Origin: Geodermatophilus obscurus DSM 43160
Lineage (GTDB): Bacteria; Actinomycetota; Actinomycetes; Mycobacteriales; Geodermatophilaceae
Assembly: GCF_000025345.1 (NCBI RefSeq)
Contig: NC_013757.1
Span: 496,001-560,000 of the forward strand
Direction: 5' to 3'
Length of the DNA: 64,000 nt
The position numbers were made by a program, and so were the translations under genes. Below the pieces are notes generated by a model, which worked only from the letters and a program-made list of their open reading frames with translations, made no database searches and had not been told where the DNA came from. Numbering within the stretch: the first letter of the stretch is position 1; each line of letters starts with the position of its first letter. Positions 15,938 to 23,930 of this stretch are shown in pieces.

Positions 15938-16171
15938 CTACTGCAGGTAGCCCTCGACCTGCTGCTCGGGGCGGGGGGAGGCCTCGTCGGGGTCCTCGCC
16001 GTACTGGCGCTTGGCGTCCCGCTGGCGGATGAGGTCCCAGAGCTGGTCGCGGTCCTCCTCGATCTGCCGGAGGCGGGCGCGCTGCTCGTCGGTGTGCTCG
16101 CCGCTGTCCCGCAGTCGGCGCTCCTCCTCGACCAGCGCCTCGATGCGGCCGCGGATCTCGCTGTCGTCCAT
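15938..16171 (-). CDS. DUF2630 family protein
   Basis: A 77-residue, highly charged, all-helical protein beginning MDDSEIRGRIEALVEEERRL and containing RLRQIEEDRDQLWDLIRQRD. This is the pattern of the small actinobacterial DUF2630 family. No biochemical function is known. The second helix is a likely short coiled coil. It is a single gene between the UXS and prephenate dehydrogenase genes, and its stop codon abuts the nested family 1 repeat. Confidence 0.85.
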   Translation of the reverse strand: MDDSEIRGRIEALVEEERRLRDSGEHTDEQRARLRQIEEDRDQLWDLIRQRDAKRQYGEDPDEASPRPEQQVEGYLQ

Positions 16172-16290
16172 GGACGCTCCCTGCCCGCCGCGTCGCGGGC
16201 GAAACCGGTCAGCCGGCGACGCCGCCGGTCGGCTTCCGCCCCCGGGCCGCTCCTCGGTCGCCGGCGCTCCCCGCGGTGCTCGCGACGCCG

Positions 16291-17211
16291 TCACCCGACG
16301 TCCGGCACGTAGCCCTCGACGAACGCCGCCAGCCGCCGGGTGACCGCGCCGCCGGCCCGGCCCAGCGACAGCAGCGCGGCCCGCTCCAGCGGCACCCGCA
16401 CCGGACGCCGTCCCGCCGGGCCGCCTGCACGCACGGCGTGCCCGGCGGCCACCAGCTCCGGCCACGGGCGTGCCAGCTGCTCCAGCACGCGGGCCAGCGC
16501 GGCGGTGGTCGGGCCGGCGTTGCCCTGCACCATCGCGGTGACGAAGCCGGGGTCGCTGCCGATCACCCGGGTGCCGTCCCGGAAGCTGCCGGCGGCCAGT
16601 GCCAGCGCCAGCGGGCCGGCGTCCCCGGCTGCGGCGGCCAGGGCCGCGGCCAGCAGGTGCGGCACGTGGCTGACCGCGGCGACGGCGTCGTCGTGCTCGG
16701 CGGCGGTCGCCGGGACCACCTCGGCACCGACGGCCAGCGCGACCTCGGCCACCCGCAGCCAGCGCGGCAGCTCGGTGCCCGGCTCCAGGCACAGCGCCCA
16801 GCGGGCACCGGTGAACAGGCCGGGGTCGGTCGCCTCGGGCCCGGAGCGCTCGGTGCCGCACATGGGGTGCCCGCCGACGTAGCGACCGCCCAGCGCCGAC
16901 CCCAGCTCGGCGAGCACCGGTGCCTTGACCGAGCCCAGGTCGGTGACGGTGGCGTCCGGGTCGACGTCGAGGCCCTCGAGTGCCGCGGCCATCGCCGGCA
17001 GCGGGACGGCGAGGACGACGATGCCCGTCAGCTCGCGGGCGGTCCGCACCCCGCGCGTGGCGGCGGCCTCCCGGGCGGCGGGGTCGACGTCCCAGCCGGT
17101 CACCTGCCGGCCGGCCGCGACGAGGGCGGCGGCCAGCGACCCGCCCAGCTGGCCCAGGCCGACGACGCCCACCGGGGGAGCCGGCATCGTCGGCACCGGG
17201 AAGGAGGTCAC
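16291..17211 (-). CDS. tyrA: Prephenate dehydrogenase
   Basis: A 306-residue protein that would oxidatively decarboxylate prephenate to 4-hydroxyphenylpyruvate for tyrosine synthesis. It has the NAD(P) motif VGVVGLGQLGGSLAAAL (14-30), TDLGSVKAPVL, the active-site GGHPMCGTERSGPEA segment with the conserved His, and the helical C-terminal domain with VSHVPHLLAAAL. No regulatory ACT domain follows. GTG 17211 overlaps the stop of the thioesterase gene by 4 bp, so the two form an operon. Confidence 0.9.
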   Translation of the reverse strand: MTSFPVPTMPAPPVGVVGLGQLGGSLAAALVAAGRQVTGWDVDPAAREAAATRGVRTARELTGIVVLAVPLPAMAAALEGLDVDPDATVTDLGSVKAPVLAELGSALGGRYVGGHPMCGTERSGPEATDPGLFTGARWALCLEPGTELPRWLRVAEVALAVGAEVVPATAAEHDDAVAAVSHVPHLLAAALAAAAGDAGPLALALAAGSFRDGTRVIGSDPGFVTAMVQGNAGPTTAALARVLEQLARPWPELVAAGHAVRAGGPAGRRPVRVPLERAALLSLGRAGGAVTRRLAAFVEGYVPDVG

Positions 17212-17648
17212 CGGTCCTCCCAGGCGGTCTCGGTGCGGAACACCCGGGCCAGCGCGGTGGCCACCAGCCGGCCGTCCTGGGCGCGGGCCTCGATGCGGTA
17301 GACGGCGGTGCGGCGGCTGCGGTGCACCTCGGTGCCCTCGGCGACCAGCCGGTCGCCCGGCCGGCCCGGGGCGAGGAACTCGGTGTGCACGTCCTGGGCC
17401 ACCGCGACGGTGCCGTGGCTGTTGCTGACCGCCGCGTGGACGACGTCGAGCAGGGCCATCGTCGCCCCGCCGTGCGCGGTGCCGACCGCGTTGAGCAGCT
17501 GCGGGCCCACCGTCATCGCCGCGCGGGCGTACCCGGGCCGGACCTGCTCCAGGACGATCCCCAGCAGGTCGGCCAGCGGGTCGGCGGCCAGCCGGGAGAA
17601 CAGCGCGGGGGCGACGTCGGCTCCGTCGTCCGGAGCGGGATCGGCCAT
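17208..17648 (-). CDS. PaaI-type hotdog thioesterase
   Basis: A 146-residue hotdog-fold protein of the PaaI family, which hydrolyses acyl- or aryl-CoA thioesters. The conserved part is NAVGTAHGGATMALLDVVHAAV, with HGG and an acidic residue on the following helix, then EFLAPGRPGDRLVAEG and a C-terminal strand with ATALARVFRTE. It is upstream of tyrA with a 4-bp overlap. The physiological substrate is not evident; a link to aromatic metabolism is only suggested by the neighbour. Confidence 0.85.
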   Translation of the reverse strand: MADPAPDDGADVAPALFSRLAADPLADLLGIVLEQVRPGYARAAMTVGPQLLNAVGTAHGGATMALLDVVHAAVSNSHGTVAVAQDVHTEFLAPGRPGDRLVAEGTEVHRSRRTAVYRIEARAQDGRLVATALARVFRTETAWEDR

Positions 17649-17706
17649 GATCAGAGGCTATGACCCACCCGCTCCTCCGGCCCCCGCGCGCCCAGGCCCC
17701 CGCGCC

Positions 17707-18369
17707 ATGACCCCCCGCTCGTTCCTCCTCACCCGGGAACTGGCCGACTACGTCCGGGCCAACTCCGAGCCGCCGGACGACGTCGCCGCCGACCTGCTCG
17801 CCGAGACCGCGGCGCTGGCCGACCGCGGCGACGTGCCGCCGACCTTCCAGATCGCGCCCGAGCAGGGCACCTTCATGCAGCTGCTCACCCGCGCCCTCGG
17901 CGTCCGCCGGGCGATCGAGATCGGCACCTTCACCGGGTACTCGGCGCTGTGCGTGGCCCGCGGGCTGCCGGAGGACGGCTCGCTGCTGTGCCTGGACACC
18001 AGCGAGGAGTGGACGGCGGTGGCCCGGCGGTACTGGGCCCGCGCGGGGCTGGCCGACCGCATCGGGCTGCGGCTGGGCGACGCGCACGAGTCGCTGCGGG
18101 CACTGCCGGTCGAGCCGACCTTCGACCTGGCCTTCGTCGACGCGGACAAGGCCGGCTATGCCGACTACGTCGACCAGCTGCACCCGCGCATGACCGACGG
18201 CGGCGTCGTGCTGCTGGACAACACCCTGCGCAACGGTCGCGTGCTCGACCCGCGGAACGACGACGACCGGGCGCTCGTGGAGCTGAACGCCGCGCTGGCC
18301 ACCGACCCCCGCTGGGAGACGGTGCTGCTGCCGCTGTCCGACGGCCTGACGATGCTGCGGCGGCGATGA
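17707..18369 (+). CDS. Class I SAM-dependent O-methyltransferase (COMT-like, family 3)
   Basis: This 220-residue enzyme resembles catechol/caffeoyl-CoA-type O-methyltransferases: the SAM motif RAIEIGTFTGYSALCVARGLP, LCLDTSEEW, the metal-binding FVDADKAGYADYV and VVLLDNTLRNGRV. The acidic residues for a divalent metal and the conserved Lys are present. The methyl acceptor is unknown. It diverges from the thioesterase-tyrA pair and its stop overlaps the next start (ATGA). The ATG at 17707 has no strong ribosome binding site. Confidence 0.87.
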   Translation: MTPRSFLLTRELADYVRANSEPPDDVAADLLAETAALADRGDVPPTFQIAPEQGTFMQLLTRALGVRRAIEIGTFTGYSALCVARGLPEDGSLLCLDTSEEWTAVARRYWARAGLADRIGLRLGDAHESLRALPVEPTFDLAFVDADKAGYADYVDQLHPRMTDGGVVLLDNTLRNGRVLDPRNDDDRALVELNAALATDPRWETVLLPLSDGLTMLRRR

Positions 18370-18863
18370 GCGGACCGGGCACGCCGGCCAGCTGGGCGGT
18401 GCGGGTGAGCCGTCCCGACGGGGCCTGGCGGGTGGAGCTGCTCGCCGCGGACGCCGGGGACGAGCTGCCGGCGCTGGAGCGGGCGCTCGGCGACCCGGGC
18501 GCCGGGGACTGGCCCGGGCCGTTCGTCGTGGTCGTCGACTCGCGGCTGTACTTCGTCGTCCTCCGGCACGGGCCGGGCGGGCTGGTGCGGGCGCTGATCT
18601 CCGACGCCACCATGCAGGAGTGGCTGCTCGCCGCCGAGGTGGTGGAGCGCTACGGCATCGCGGTCGACGCCGAGGGGGCGTTCGACGACGACGAGACCGG
18701 CTGGCCCGGCGGTGACCTGGACGTCTTCGCCGACGACGGGCTGCCGGCCGACCAGCTGCGGCCGATCGTCACCTCCGACGACCTGTGGGCCGACGAGATG
18801 GTCACCGCGATCGCCGCGCGGCTGGGCTTCGCCGACGAGCTGGCCGCGGCGGTGCGGTCGTGA
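18366..18863 (+). CDS. tRNA adenosine deaminase-associated protein
   Basis: A 165-residue acidic protein with WAVRVSRPDGAWRVELL near the start, the central VVVDSRLYFVVLRHGPGGLVRALISDA and a C-terminal SDDLWADEMVTAIAARLGFADEL. This matches the small actinobacterial family that accompanies tadA and is named only by that association. Its role is unknown. Here tadA lies two genes downstream on the same strand, separated by a HAD phosphatase, which supports the assignment. It overlaps both neighbours by 4 bp. Confidence 0.8.
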   Translation: MSGPGTPASWAVRVSRPDGAWRVELLAADAGDELPALERALGDPGAGDWPGPFVVVVDSRLYFVVLRHGPGGLVRALISDATMQEWLLAAEVVERYGIAVDAEGAFDDDETGWPGGDLDVFADDGLPADQLRPIVTSDDLWADEMVTAIAARLGFADELAAAVRS

Positions 18864-19519
18864 GCGCGGTGGCATCAGCGGTCGTCTTCGACCTCGGCGG
18901 GGTGATCACCGAGAGCCCGATGACCGCCTTCACCGCCTACGAGGCCGAGGCGGGGCTACCCGAGGGCCTCATCGTGCGGCTGAACAGCGCCGACCCCGAC
19001 ACCAACGCCTGGGCCCGCTTCGAGCGCAACGAGCTCGACGCCGCCGGGTTCACCGACGCCTTCGAGGCCGAGGCCCTGGCCGCGGGGCACCGGCTGGACG
19101 CCCGGCGGGTGCTGGCCGCGCTGGCCGGCGAGGTGCGCCCGGAGATGGTCGACGCGGTGCGGCGGCTGCGCGCGGCGGGGGTGCCGCTGGCCCTGCTGTC
19201 GAACAACGTGGCGCCGATGGAGCGCACCGGGCGGCTGGGCGAGCTGCTGGAGCTGTTCGACGCGGTGGTGGAGTCGTCGCTGGAGGGCGTGCGCAAGCCC
19301 GAGCCGGAGATCTACCGCCGCGCGCTGGCCCGGCTGTCCGAGGCCGTCGGCCGGGAGGTGGTCGCCTCGGACTGCGCCTACCTCGACGACCTGGGCATCA
19401 ACCTCAAGCCGGCCCGCGCGATGGGGATGCACACGATCAAGGTGGTCGATCCCGCTGCCGCGCTGGCCGAGCTCTCGGCGCTGGTGGGCATCGACCTGCG
19501 GGACGGCGTCGGGTCGTGA
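18860..19519 (+). CDS. HAD-family (subfamily IA) hydrolase
   Basis: A 219-residue HAD phosphatase. The nucleophile loop reads VVFDLGGVITESP, a variant with Gly at the usual second Asp, as in epoxide-hydrolase N-terminal-type and ACAD10-type HADs. The Ser/Thr motif is LALLSNN, the lysine loop is GVRKPEPEIY, and the metal-binding acidic residues lie in CAYLDDLGINLKPARAMGMH. Loss of the second Asp may limit classical phosphatase chemistry. The start GTG 18860 overlaps the upstream stop. The substrate is unknown. A family 2 repeat pair follows. Confidence 0.82.
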   Translation: MSAVASAVVFDLGGVITESPMTAFTAYEAEAGLPEGLIVRLNSADPDTNAWARFERNELDAAGFTDAFEAEALAAGHRLDARRVLAALAGEVRPEMVDAVRRLRAAGVPLALLSNNVAPMERTGRLGELLELFDAVVESSLEGVRKPEPEIYRRALARLSEAVGREVVASDCAYLDDLGINLKPARAMGMHTIKVVDPAAALAELSALVGIDLRDGVGS

Positions 19520-19550
19520 CCCCGTCCCCGGCCCACCTTTCCTCCCCGGC

Positions 19551-19653
19551 GCTCGTGCTCTGCCCACAGTGCTGGGCACAGCACGAGCGCCCGGGGGTGG
19601 GATCGGTGGCGGCCCCGTCGTGCTCTGCCCACGGTGCTGGGCAGAGCACGAGC
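19551..19653. repeat. Family 2 paired palindromes (locus 1)
   Basis: Two near-perfect palindromes of about 36 bp lie at 19551-19588 and 19618-19653. Each has the form CTCGTGCTCTGCCCAC, a short centre, and GTGGGCAGAGCACGAG with one or two changes. The matching TCGTGC starts are 65 bp apart. The same pair with the same offset occurs at 55411-55510. The spacer and downstream flank (GAGC..GC.AGGGGG) are also similar, so this is one duplicated unit of about 110 bp. The AGGGGG just after it serves tadA as a ribosome binding site. Confidence 0.85.
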
Positions 19654-19670
19654 ACCGCAGGGGGCACTCG

Positions 19671-20135
19671 GTGACCCCGGACGTCGACGCCGCGATGGGC
19701 CGCGCGCTCGCGCTGGCCGCGGCGGCCGTCGAGTGGGGCGACACACCCATCGGCGCCGTCGTCCTCGGGCCGGACGGCACCGTGCTCGCCGAGGCCGCCA
19801 ACGAGCGGGAGAAGCAGGGGGACCCGACCGCGCACGCCGAGGTCCTGGCGCTGCGCGCCGCCGCGCGGGTGCACGGCGACGGCTGGCGGCTGACCGGGAC
19901 GACGCTGGTGGTCACCCTCGAGCCCTGCACCATGTGCGCCGGCGCGAGCGTGCTGGCCCGCGTCGACCGGATCGTGTACGGCGCGGACGACCCCAAGGCA
20001 GGTGCGGCCGGGTCGCTGTGGGACGTCGTCCGCGACCGGCGGCTCAACCACCGTCCGCAGGTCACCGGTGGGGTCCGGGCCGAGGAGTCCGCCACGCTGC
20101 TACGCGCGTTCTTCCGCCGTCAGCGGGGCCTGTAG
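19671..20135 (+). CDS. tadA: tRNA-specific adenosine deaminase TadA
   Basis: This 154-residue cytidine-deaminase-fold enzyme converts A34 to inosine in tRNA-Arg(ACG), which is encoded at 1876. The zinc site is complete: TAHAEVLALR (His and catalytic Glu) and EPCTMCAGAS (two Cys). GAVVLGPDG and the C-terminal LLRAFFRRQR also fit. The start GTG 19671 has AGGGGG six bases upstream; longer in-frame starts would run through the family 2 palindromes. The stop codon TAG forms the first half of a -10-like box for the following tRNA. Confidence 0.93.
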   Translation: MTPDVDAAMGRALALAAAAVEWGDTPIGAVVLGPDGTVLAEAANEREKQGDPTAHAEVLALRAAARVHGDGWRLTGTTLVVTLEPCTMCAGASVLARVDRIVYGADDPKAGAAGSLWDVVRDRRLNHRPQVTGGVRAEESATLLRAFFRRQRGL

Positions 20136-20138
20136 TCT
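20133..20138 (+). promoter_or_regulatory. -10-like box TAGTCT of tRNA-Ser(CGA), overlapping the tadA stop
   Basis: TAGTCT begins with the tadA stop codon and ends 7 nt before the first tRNA base, the expected distance for a transcript that starts at the tRNA 5' end. It matches the box upstream of tRNA-Ser(GCT). Confidence 0.45.
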
Positions 20139-20145
20139 GTTCGAC

Positions 20146-20230
20146 GGTGGCGTGTCCGAGCGGCCGAAGGAGCACGCCTCGAAAGCGTGTGAGGTGCAAG
20201 CCTCCGTGGGTTCAAATCCCACCGCCACCG
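20146..20230 (+). tRNA. tRNA-Ser(CGA)
   Basis: An 85-nt class II tRNA: acceptor GGTGGCG (20146-20152) pairs with CGCCACC (20223-20229), discriminator G20230. The anticodon loop CTCGAAA gives CGA, a long variable arm is present, and the T-loop is GGTTCAAAT. It reads UCG. It starts 10 nt after the tadA stop. Confidence 0.97.
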
Positions 20231-20235
20231 CCGGC

Positions 20236-20274
20236 ACGGAGCCGCCCCGGGAGACCTCCCGCGGGCGGCTCCGT
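20236..20274. terminator. Strong hairpin between tRNA-Ser(CGA) and the kinase gene
   Basis: The arms ACGGAGCCGCCC and GGGCGGCTCCGT extend through an inner GGGAG/CTCCC pair with loop ACC. The hairpin lies between a tRNA and a convergent gene and can end transcription in either direction. Confidence 0.75.
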
Positions 20275-20289
20275 CGTTCCCGGCCCCGG

Positions 20290-21954
20290 TCAGGCGACCA
20301 GGTCCAGGTCGACCAGCCAGCCGCCGTCGTCGTCCTGCACCAGGCGGACCTGGTGGCGCTCGGTCTGCTCGCGTCCGTCGTCCCCGGTGAACTCCACCTC
20401 GGTCGTGGCCGTGACGACGCCGTTCCCGGACTGCTGCGCTCCGCGCACCTCCCGCAGGTCCACCTCGTCCCAGGGTGCCCAGAAGTCGCGGTAGTAGCTC
20501 CGGCTGGCCTGCGACCGCAGGTACGGACCGGTCATGTCGTAGGCGGCGTCGGGGTCGTCGGGCAACAGTTCGTAGTACCGGCCCAACGTCTCCTCGACGA
20601 CCTCGGCCGGGTCGTCGGCCGGGTCGTCGGTCGGCTCGTCGGACGGCGGTTCGCTCGACGGCGCCTCCGCGCCGGTGGACGGCGTCGGCTCGGCATCCGG
20701 GGTCTCCGGCGCGGGGGCGTCCTCCGCCCGGGGTGTCGCGTCGTCGACGGGCGGAGACGACGACGCCGGGGCCTCGGCGCTGGTGCCGACGTCGCCGCCC
20801 CGGGTGCTGAGCCAGAGCGCGCCACCGAGCAGCAGCACGCCGAGCAGCAGCAGCGCGGCCAGCAGCGGCCCGCGGCGGCGCCGGGGGCTCGGCGCCGGGG
20901 TGACAGGGGGCCGGTCCTCCGCCCGGCGGGGCGGCGGCGCCGGAGGCGGCCCGGTGGGGGAGACGTGGACGGCGGTGCCCGGGTCCCGGTACCCGGCGGC
21001 GGCCGCGGCGCCCGCTCCCGCGGCCGGCAGCACCCCGCTGCTCAGCTCCTCGGTGCGCTCCCGGTTGCTCGAGGACCGCAGCTTGGTGCGCGCCAGCAGC
21101 ACGGTCGTCGGGTCGCCGTCCCGGCCGACCGCCAGCCGGGCGAGCTCGTCGCGGACCTGGGTCGTCGTCGGCCGGTCCGCGGGGTCGACGGCCAGCATCC
21201 GCATCAGCGGCGCGGTCATCGAGCCGGCGCGGCGCGGGGGGATCAGCTCGCCGCCCGCGACGCGGTGCAGCAGCCGCAGGGCGTTGTCGTCCATGCCGAA
21301 CGGCGGCTGGCCCTCCAGGCAGGTGTAGAGGGTCGCGCCGAGGGAGAAGACGTCGCTCCCCGGCGTCACCTCCCCGCCGCGGGCGACCTCGGGGGCCAGG
21401 AAGGCGGGGGTGCCGGTGATCTGGCCGGTCTGGGTGAGGGTGACGTCGTCGCGGGCGTGCGAGATGCCGAAGTCGGTGATCTTCACCAGGCCCTCGACCC
21501 GCGGCCCCTGCCCGATGAGGACGTTGGCCGGCTTCACGTCGCGGTGCACGATGCCGGCCGCGTGCGTGGCGGACAGGGCGTCGGCCACCTGGGCGCCGAT
21601 CTGCGCGACCTGGTCGACCGGCAGGACGCCGTCCTGGTGCAGCACCTCGGCCAGGCTGCGGGAAGGCAGGTACTCCATCACCAGCCACGGCGCGCCGTCC
21701 TCGACGGCGACGTCGTAGACCACGACGGCGTGCGGGTGGGACAGCCGCGCGGCGATGCGGCCCTCGCGCAGCGCCCGCTGGCGCTGCTGGGCGATGACGC
21801 TCTCGTCGGCGGTCGGCGGCGGGAGCACCTGCTTGACGGCGACCCGGCGCCCGAGCAGCTCGTCGGAGGCCAGCCAGACGGCGCCCATGCCGCCCCCGCC
21901 GATGCGCTCGAGCAGGCGGTAGCGCCCGGCCACGACGTGACCGGGTCCGCTCAC
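20290..21954 (-). CDS. PknB-type Ser/Thr protein kinase with extracellular C-terminal domain
   Basis: A 554-residue kinase. The catalytic domain (about 11-275) has IGGGGMGAVW (18-27), VAVKQ with K41, HRDVKPANV (catalytic D139, N144), DFGIS (D161) and APEVARG. A Pro/Ala-rich juxtamembrane linker leads to one transmembrane helix (GPLLAALLLLGVLLLGGALW, near 390). An extracellular Asp/Glu/Pro/Ser-rich linker and a C-terminal folded domain of about 95 residues follow, ending VRLVQDDDGGWLVDLDLVA, which resembles small surface sensor domains rather than PASTA repeats. GTG 21954 is chosen for the GGGGGGA at the right distance. The ligand is unknown. Confidence 0.9.
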   Translation of the reverse strand: MSGPGHVVAGRYRLLERIGGGGMGAVWLASDELLGRRVAVKQVLPPPTADESVIAQQRQRALREGRIAARLSHPHAVVVYDVAVEDGAPWLVMEYLPSRSLAEVLHQDGVLPVDQVAQIGAQVADALSATHAAGIVHRDVKPANVLIGQGPRVEGLVKITDFGISHARDDVTLTQTGQITGTPAFLAPEVARGGEVTPGSDVFSLGATLYTCLEGQPPFGMDDNALRLLHRVAGGELIPPRRAGSMTAPLMRMLAVDPADRPTTTQVRDELARLAVGRDGDPTTVLLARTKLRSSSNRERTEELSSGVLPAAGAGAAAAAGYRDPGTAVHVSPTGPPPAPPPRRAEDRPPVTPAPSPRRRRGPLLAALLLLGVLLLGGALWLSTRGGDVGTSAEAPASSSPPVDDATPRAEDAPAPETPDAEPTPSTGAEAPSSEPPSDEPTDDPADDPAEVVEETLGRYYELLPDDPDAAYDMTGPYLRSQASRSYYRDFWAPWDEVDLREVRGAQQSGNGVVTATTEVEFTGDDGREQTERHQVRLVQDDDGGWLVDLDLVA

Positions 21955-21994
21955 CGTGCGTCCCCCCTGCTCGCCGCCGGCACCGGAGCCGCGG

Positions 21995-22342
21995 TCAGAC
22001 GCCGGTCGGGACGCCGTACCGGCGGGCGTACTCCTCCTGGGCACCCGCGGGCAGGACGTCGTAGAGCTCGCCGAGCTCCTCGACCACGTCGGAGGAGAGG
22101 TCGTCGAAGAGGCGCTCCCAGGTCGGGGGCTCGTCGTAGCTGCGGGTCAGCAGCAGCTCCCAGGCGCGCGTCTGCCGGTCCCGCTTGCTGCGCTCGGCGA
22201 CGAACTCCGAGAGGTACCGGTCCTTGGCGGCGTCCTTCTCCTCCTTGGTCGCCGAGGCCGGCAGCTCCGAGGGGTCGGCTCCCTTGAGCACCGCGACGAT
22301 CGCCTCCACGACGTCGGGCCGGAGCCGGTCGGTCTCGCTCAT
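21995..22342 (-). CDS. Hypothetical acidic helical protein
   Basis: A 115-residue protein, MSETDRLRPDVVEAIVAVLK at the start and GAQEEYARRYGVPTGV at the end, rich in Glu, Asp and Lys and predicted helical throughout, with no cysteine and no membrane segment. I do not recognise a family. It lies 40 bp upstream of the kinase gene on the same strand and could be co-transcribed with it, possibly as a partner or substrate, but the sequence gives no direct sign of that. AGGAGAGCAGCCCCC precedes the ATG. Confidence 0.65.
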   Translation of the reverse strand: MSETDRLRPDVVEAIVAVLKGADPSELPASATKEEKDAAKDRYLSEFVAERSKRDRQTRAWELLLTRSYDEPPTWERLFDDLSSDVVEELGELYDVLPAGAQEEYARRYGVPTGV

Positions 22343-22471
22343 GGGGGCTGCTCTCCTGTCGTCGGCGCGCCGTCGGCCCAGCGCAGCCCCCAGCGTGCCC
22401 TGAGGGACGGAGGCGTAACCACCCTGTACCGCGCCCGGGGTACCGCGGCTGACCGGCCGCACCTGGCCCGG

Positions 22472-22477
22472 TACCCT
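22472..22477 (+). promoter_or_regulatory. -10-like box TACCCT upstream of tRNA-Ser(GGA)
   Basis: TACCCT fits TANNNT and ends 13 nt before the mature 5' end of the tRNA. No clear -35 element is visible. Confidence 0.4.
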
Positions 22478-22490
22478 GGCGGGCGCAGTT

Positions 22491-22575
22491 GGAGGATTCG
22501 CCTAGTGGCCTATGGCGCTCGCTTGGAAAGCGGGTTGGGGGCAACCCCTCGGGAGTTCGAATCTCCCATCCTCCG
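22491..22575 (+). tRNA. tRNA-Ser(GGA)
   Basis: An 85-nt class II tRNA: acceptor GGAGGAT (22491-22497) pairs with ATCCTCC (22568-22574), discriminator G22575. The anticodon loop TTGGAAA gives GGA, the variable arm is TTGGGGGCAACCCC, and the T-loop is AGTTCGAAT. It reads UCC and UCU. Confidence 0.97.
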
Positions 22576-22580
22576 CAGCA

Positions 22581-22610
22581 GAGGCCGGGCCCCGCACGGG
22601 GCCCGGCCTC
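22581..22610. terminator. Perfect hairpin after tRNA-Ser(GGA)
   Basis: GAGGCCGGGCCCCG and CGGGGCCCGGCCTC form a perfect stem of about 13-14 bp around a minimal loop. There is no T-run. It sits between the tRNA and the convergent transporter gene, so it probably acts for both. Confidence 0.75.
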
Positions 22611-22625
22611 CGTCGTCCTGGGGTC

Positions 22626-23582
22626 TCAGTCGTGTGGCTCCGCGACGGCCTGCCGCTCCGTGGCGGCCTCCCGCTCGGCCGCAGCCGGCCGCCGCAGGTA
22701 GAGGCCGGCCACGGCGGCGAGCACGAGCAGCCCGCCGGCCAGTGCGCCGAGCGGCAGCCGCTCGCCCAGGAAGACCGTCGCCAGCACCGTCGCCGTCACC
22801 GGCTCCAGCAGCGTGACGATCCCGGCCACCGCGCCGGGCACCGTCTGCAGCCCGCGGAAGAACAGGGCGTAGGCCGCGGCGCTCGGCACCGCCCCCAGGT
22901 AGAGCAGCGTCGCGAGCGCGACCGGCTCCGTGGTCAGGCTCAGGCCGGCGGTCAGGGCGACCGGCGTCAGCAGCAGCGCGCCTCCCGCGAAGCCGACCAG
23001 GGTCACCGGGAGACCGGCCGGGACGTCCCCACCGGCCAGCGTGACGACCGCGTAGCCGAGGGCCGAGCCGCAGGCCAGCAGCGCGCCCAGCAGCACCGCC
23101 GTCCCGGCCGAGGCGCCGGCGGTGAGGCCCACCAGCAGCACCAGGCCGACGAGCGCCACCACGAGCGCGGCGAACGTGGCGCGGTCCGGCCGGCCGGACC
23201 CCAGCGCCGCGCCCCCGAGCGCGATGAGCAGCGGCGCCAGGCCGAGCGCGACGAGCGTCGCGACGCTGACGCCGGCGGTCGCCACCGCAGCGAAGTAGGC
23301 CAGCTGGTAGACGGCCAGCCCGGCGGACACCAGGCCCAGCCGGACGGCGACCGGCCGGGTCAGCGGGACGGTGACCGGCTCCCGGTGGCGGGTGAGCAGG
23401 TACCCGGCGAGCAGGACGACGGCGCCGACGGCCATGCGGTGCCAGGCGATGTCGAGCGGGCCGAGGTCGGTGCGCTCGGACACGATGCGGCCGCTGACGC
23501 CGGCGGTGCCCCAGCAGAGGGCGGCGAGGACGACGAGCGGGAAGCCGCGCGAGGCGGCGGAGGTGGTCGAGGGGGTGGGCAT
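22626..23582 (-). CDS. EamA/DMT-superfamily transporter
   Basis: This 318-residue protein has ten hydrophobic segments in two five-helix halves. The EamA signatures include LVVLAALCWGTAGVSGR at the N-terminus and LLEPVTATVLATVFLGERLPLGALAGGLLVL near the C-terminus. It probably exports a small metabolite such as an amino acid or drug. The charged tail (about 295-318) is cytoplasmic. It is a single gene, convergent with tRNA-Ser(GGA), with a family 1 element and the SRP RNA gene upstream. Confidence 0.88.
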   Translation of the reverse strand: MPTPSTTSAASRGFPLVVLAALCWGTAGVSGRIVSERTDLGPLDIAWHRMAVGAVVLLAGYLLTRHREPVTVPLTRPVAVRLGLVSAGLAVYQLAYFAAVATAGVSVATLVALGLAPLLIALGGAALGSGRPDRATFAALVVALVGLVLLVGLTAGASAGTAVLLGALLACGSALGYAVVTLAGGDVPAGLPVTLVGFAGGALLLTPVALTAGLSLTTEPVALATLLYLGAVPSAAAYALFFRGLQTVPGAVAGIVTLLEPVTATVLATVFLGERLPLGALAGGLLVLAAVAGLYLRRPAAAEREAATERQAVAEPHD

Positions 23583-23701
23583 GACGCTCCTGAGCGGATC
23601 CGGATCGGGAGGGGGCGGTCCGGAGCACGGCGCAGGGCCCGGCAGCTGGTGCCGGGATCAGGTCGGCCCGCGGTACTCCGGGTCAGGAGCGCGGCGGGGG
23701 C

Positions 23702-23757
23702 AGGGAGAGGACCCCGTCCTCCTCACCCCTCGCAGACTCGGGACGGGGTCGGGGCGT
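23702..23757 (+). repeat. Family 1 palindromic element (copy f)
   Basis: GAGAGGACCCCGTCCTCCTC, core CACCCCTCGCAGACTCGGG, end GGACGGGGTC. This is a near-consensus copy and the only one not next to a stop codon: it lies between the divergent transporter gene and ffs. Confidence 0.85.
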
Positions 23758-23808
23758 CATGGCACGCAGGGTAGCGAGGGGTTCCCCCGGCCTCCGCGGG
23801 GTTTCCTC

Positions 23809-23814
23809 TACAGT
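23809..23814 (+). promoter_or_regulatory. -10-like box TACAGT of the SRP RNA gene
   Basis: TACAGT fits the actinobacterial -10 consensus and would start transcription about 6-7 nt later, near 23820, at the expected 5' end of the SRP RNA. Confidence 0.5.
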
Positions 23815-23819
23815 GGTGG

Positions 23820-23912
23820 GCAGACCCCTCGTGTGGCGTCACCCTGTGAACCTCCCCAGGGCCGGAAGGCAGCAAGGATAAGCGGGCTCTGGCGGGTGCG
23901 CGGGGGGTCCTT
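23820..23912 (+). ncRNA. ffs: Small bacterial signal recognition particle RNA (4.5S type)
   Basis: The universally conserved apical part is present: CCTCCCCAGGGCCGGAAGG and CAGCAAGGATAAGCGGG, with the GGAA tetraloop and asymmetric loop that bind Ffh. The outer stem pairs CAGACCCC with GGGGGGTC. The roughly 93-nt size is that of the short form without an Alu domain. The 3' end is followed by CCTTCTCTTT, a likely terminator tail. dnaX lies downstream, as in many actinobacteria. Confidence 0.95.
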
Positions 23913-23930
23913 CTCTTTGCAGGACGCACC

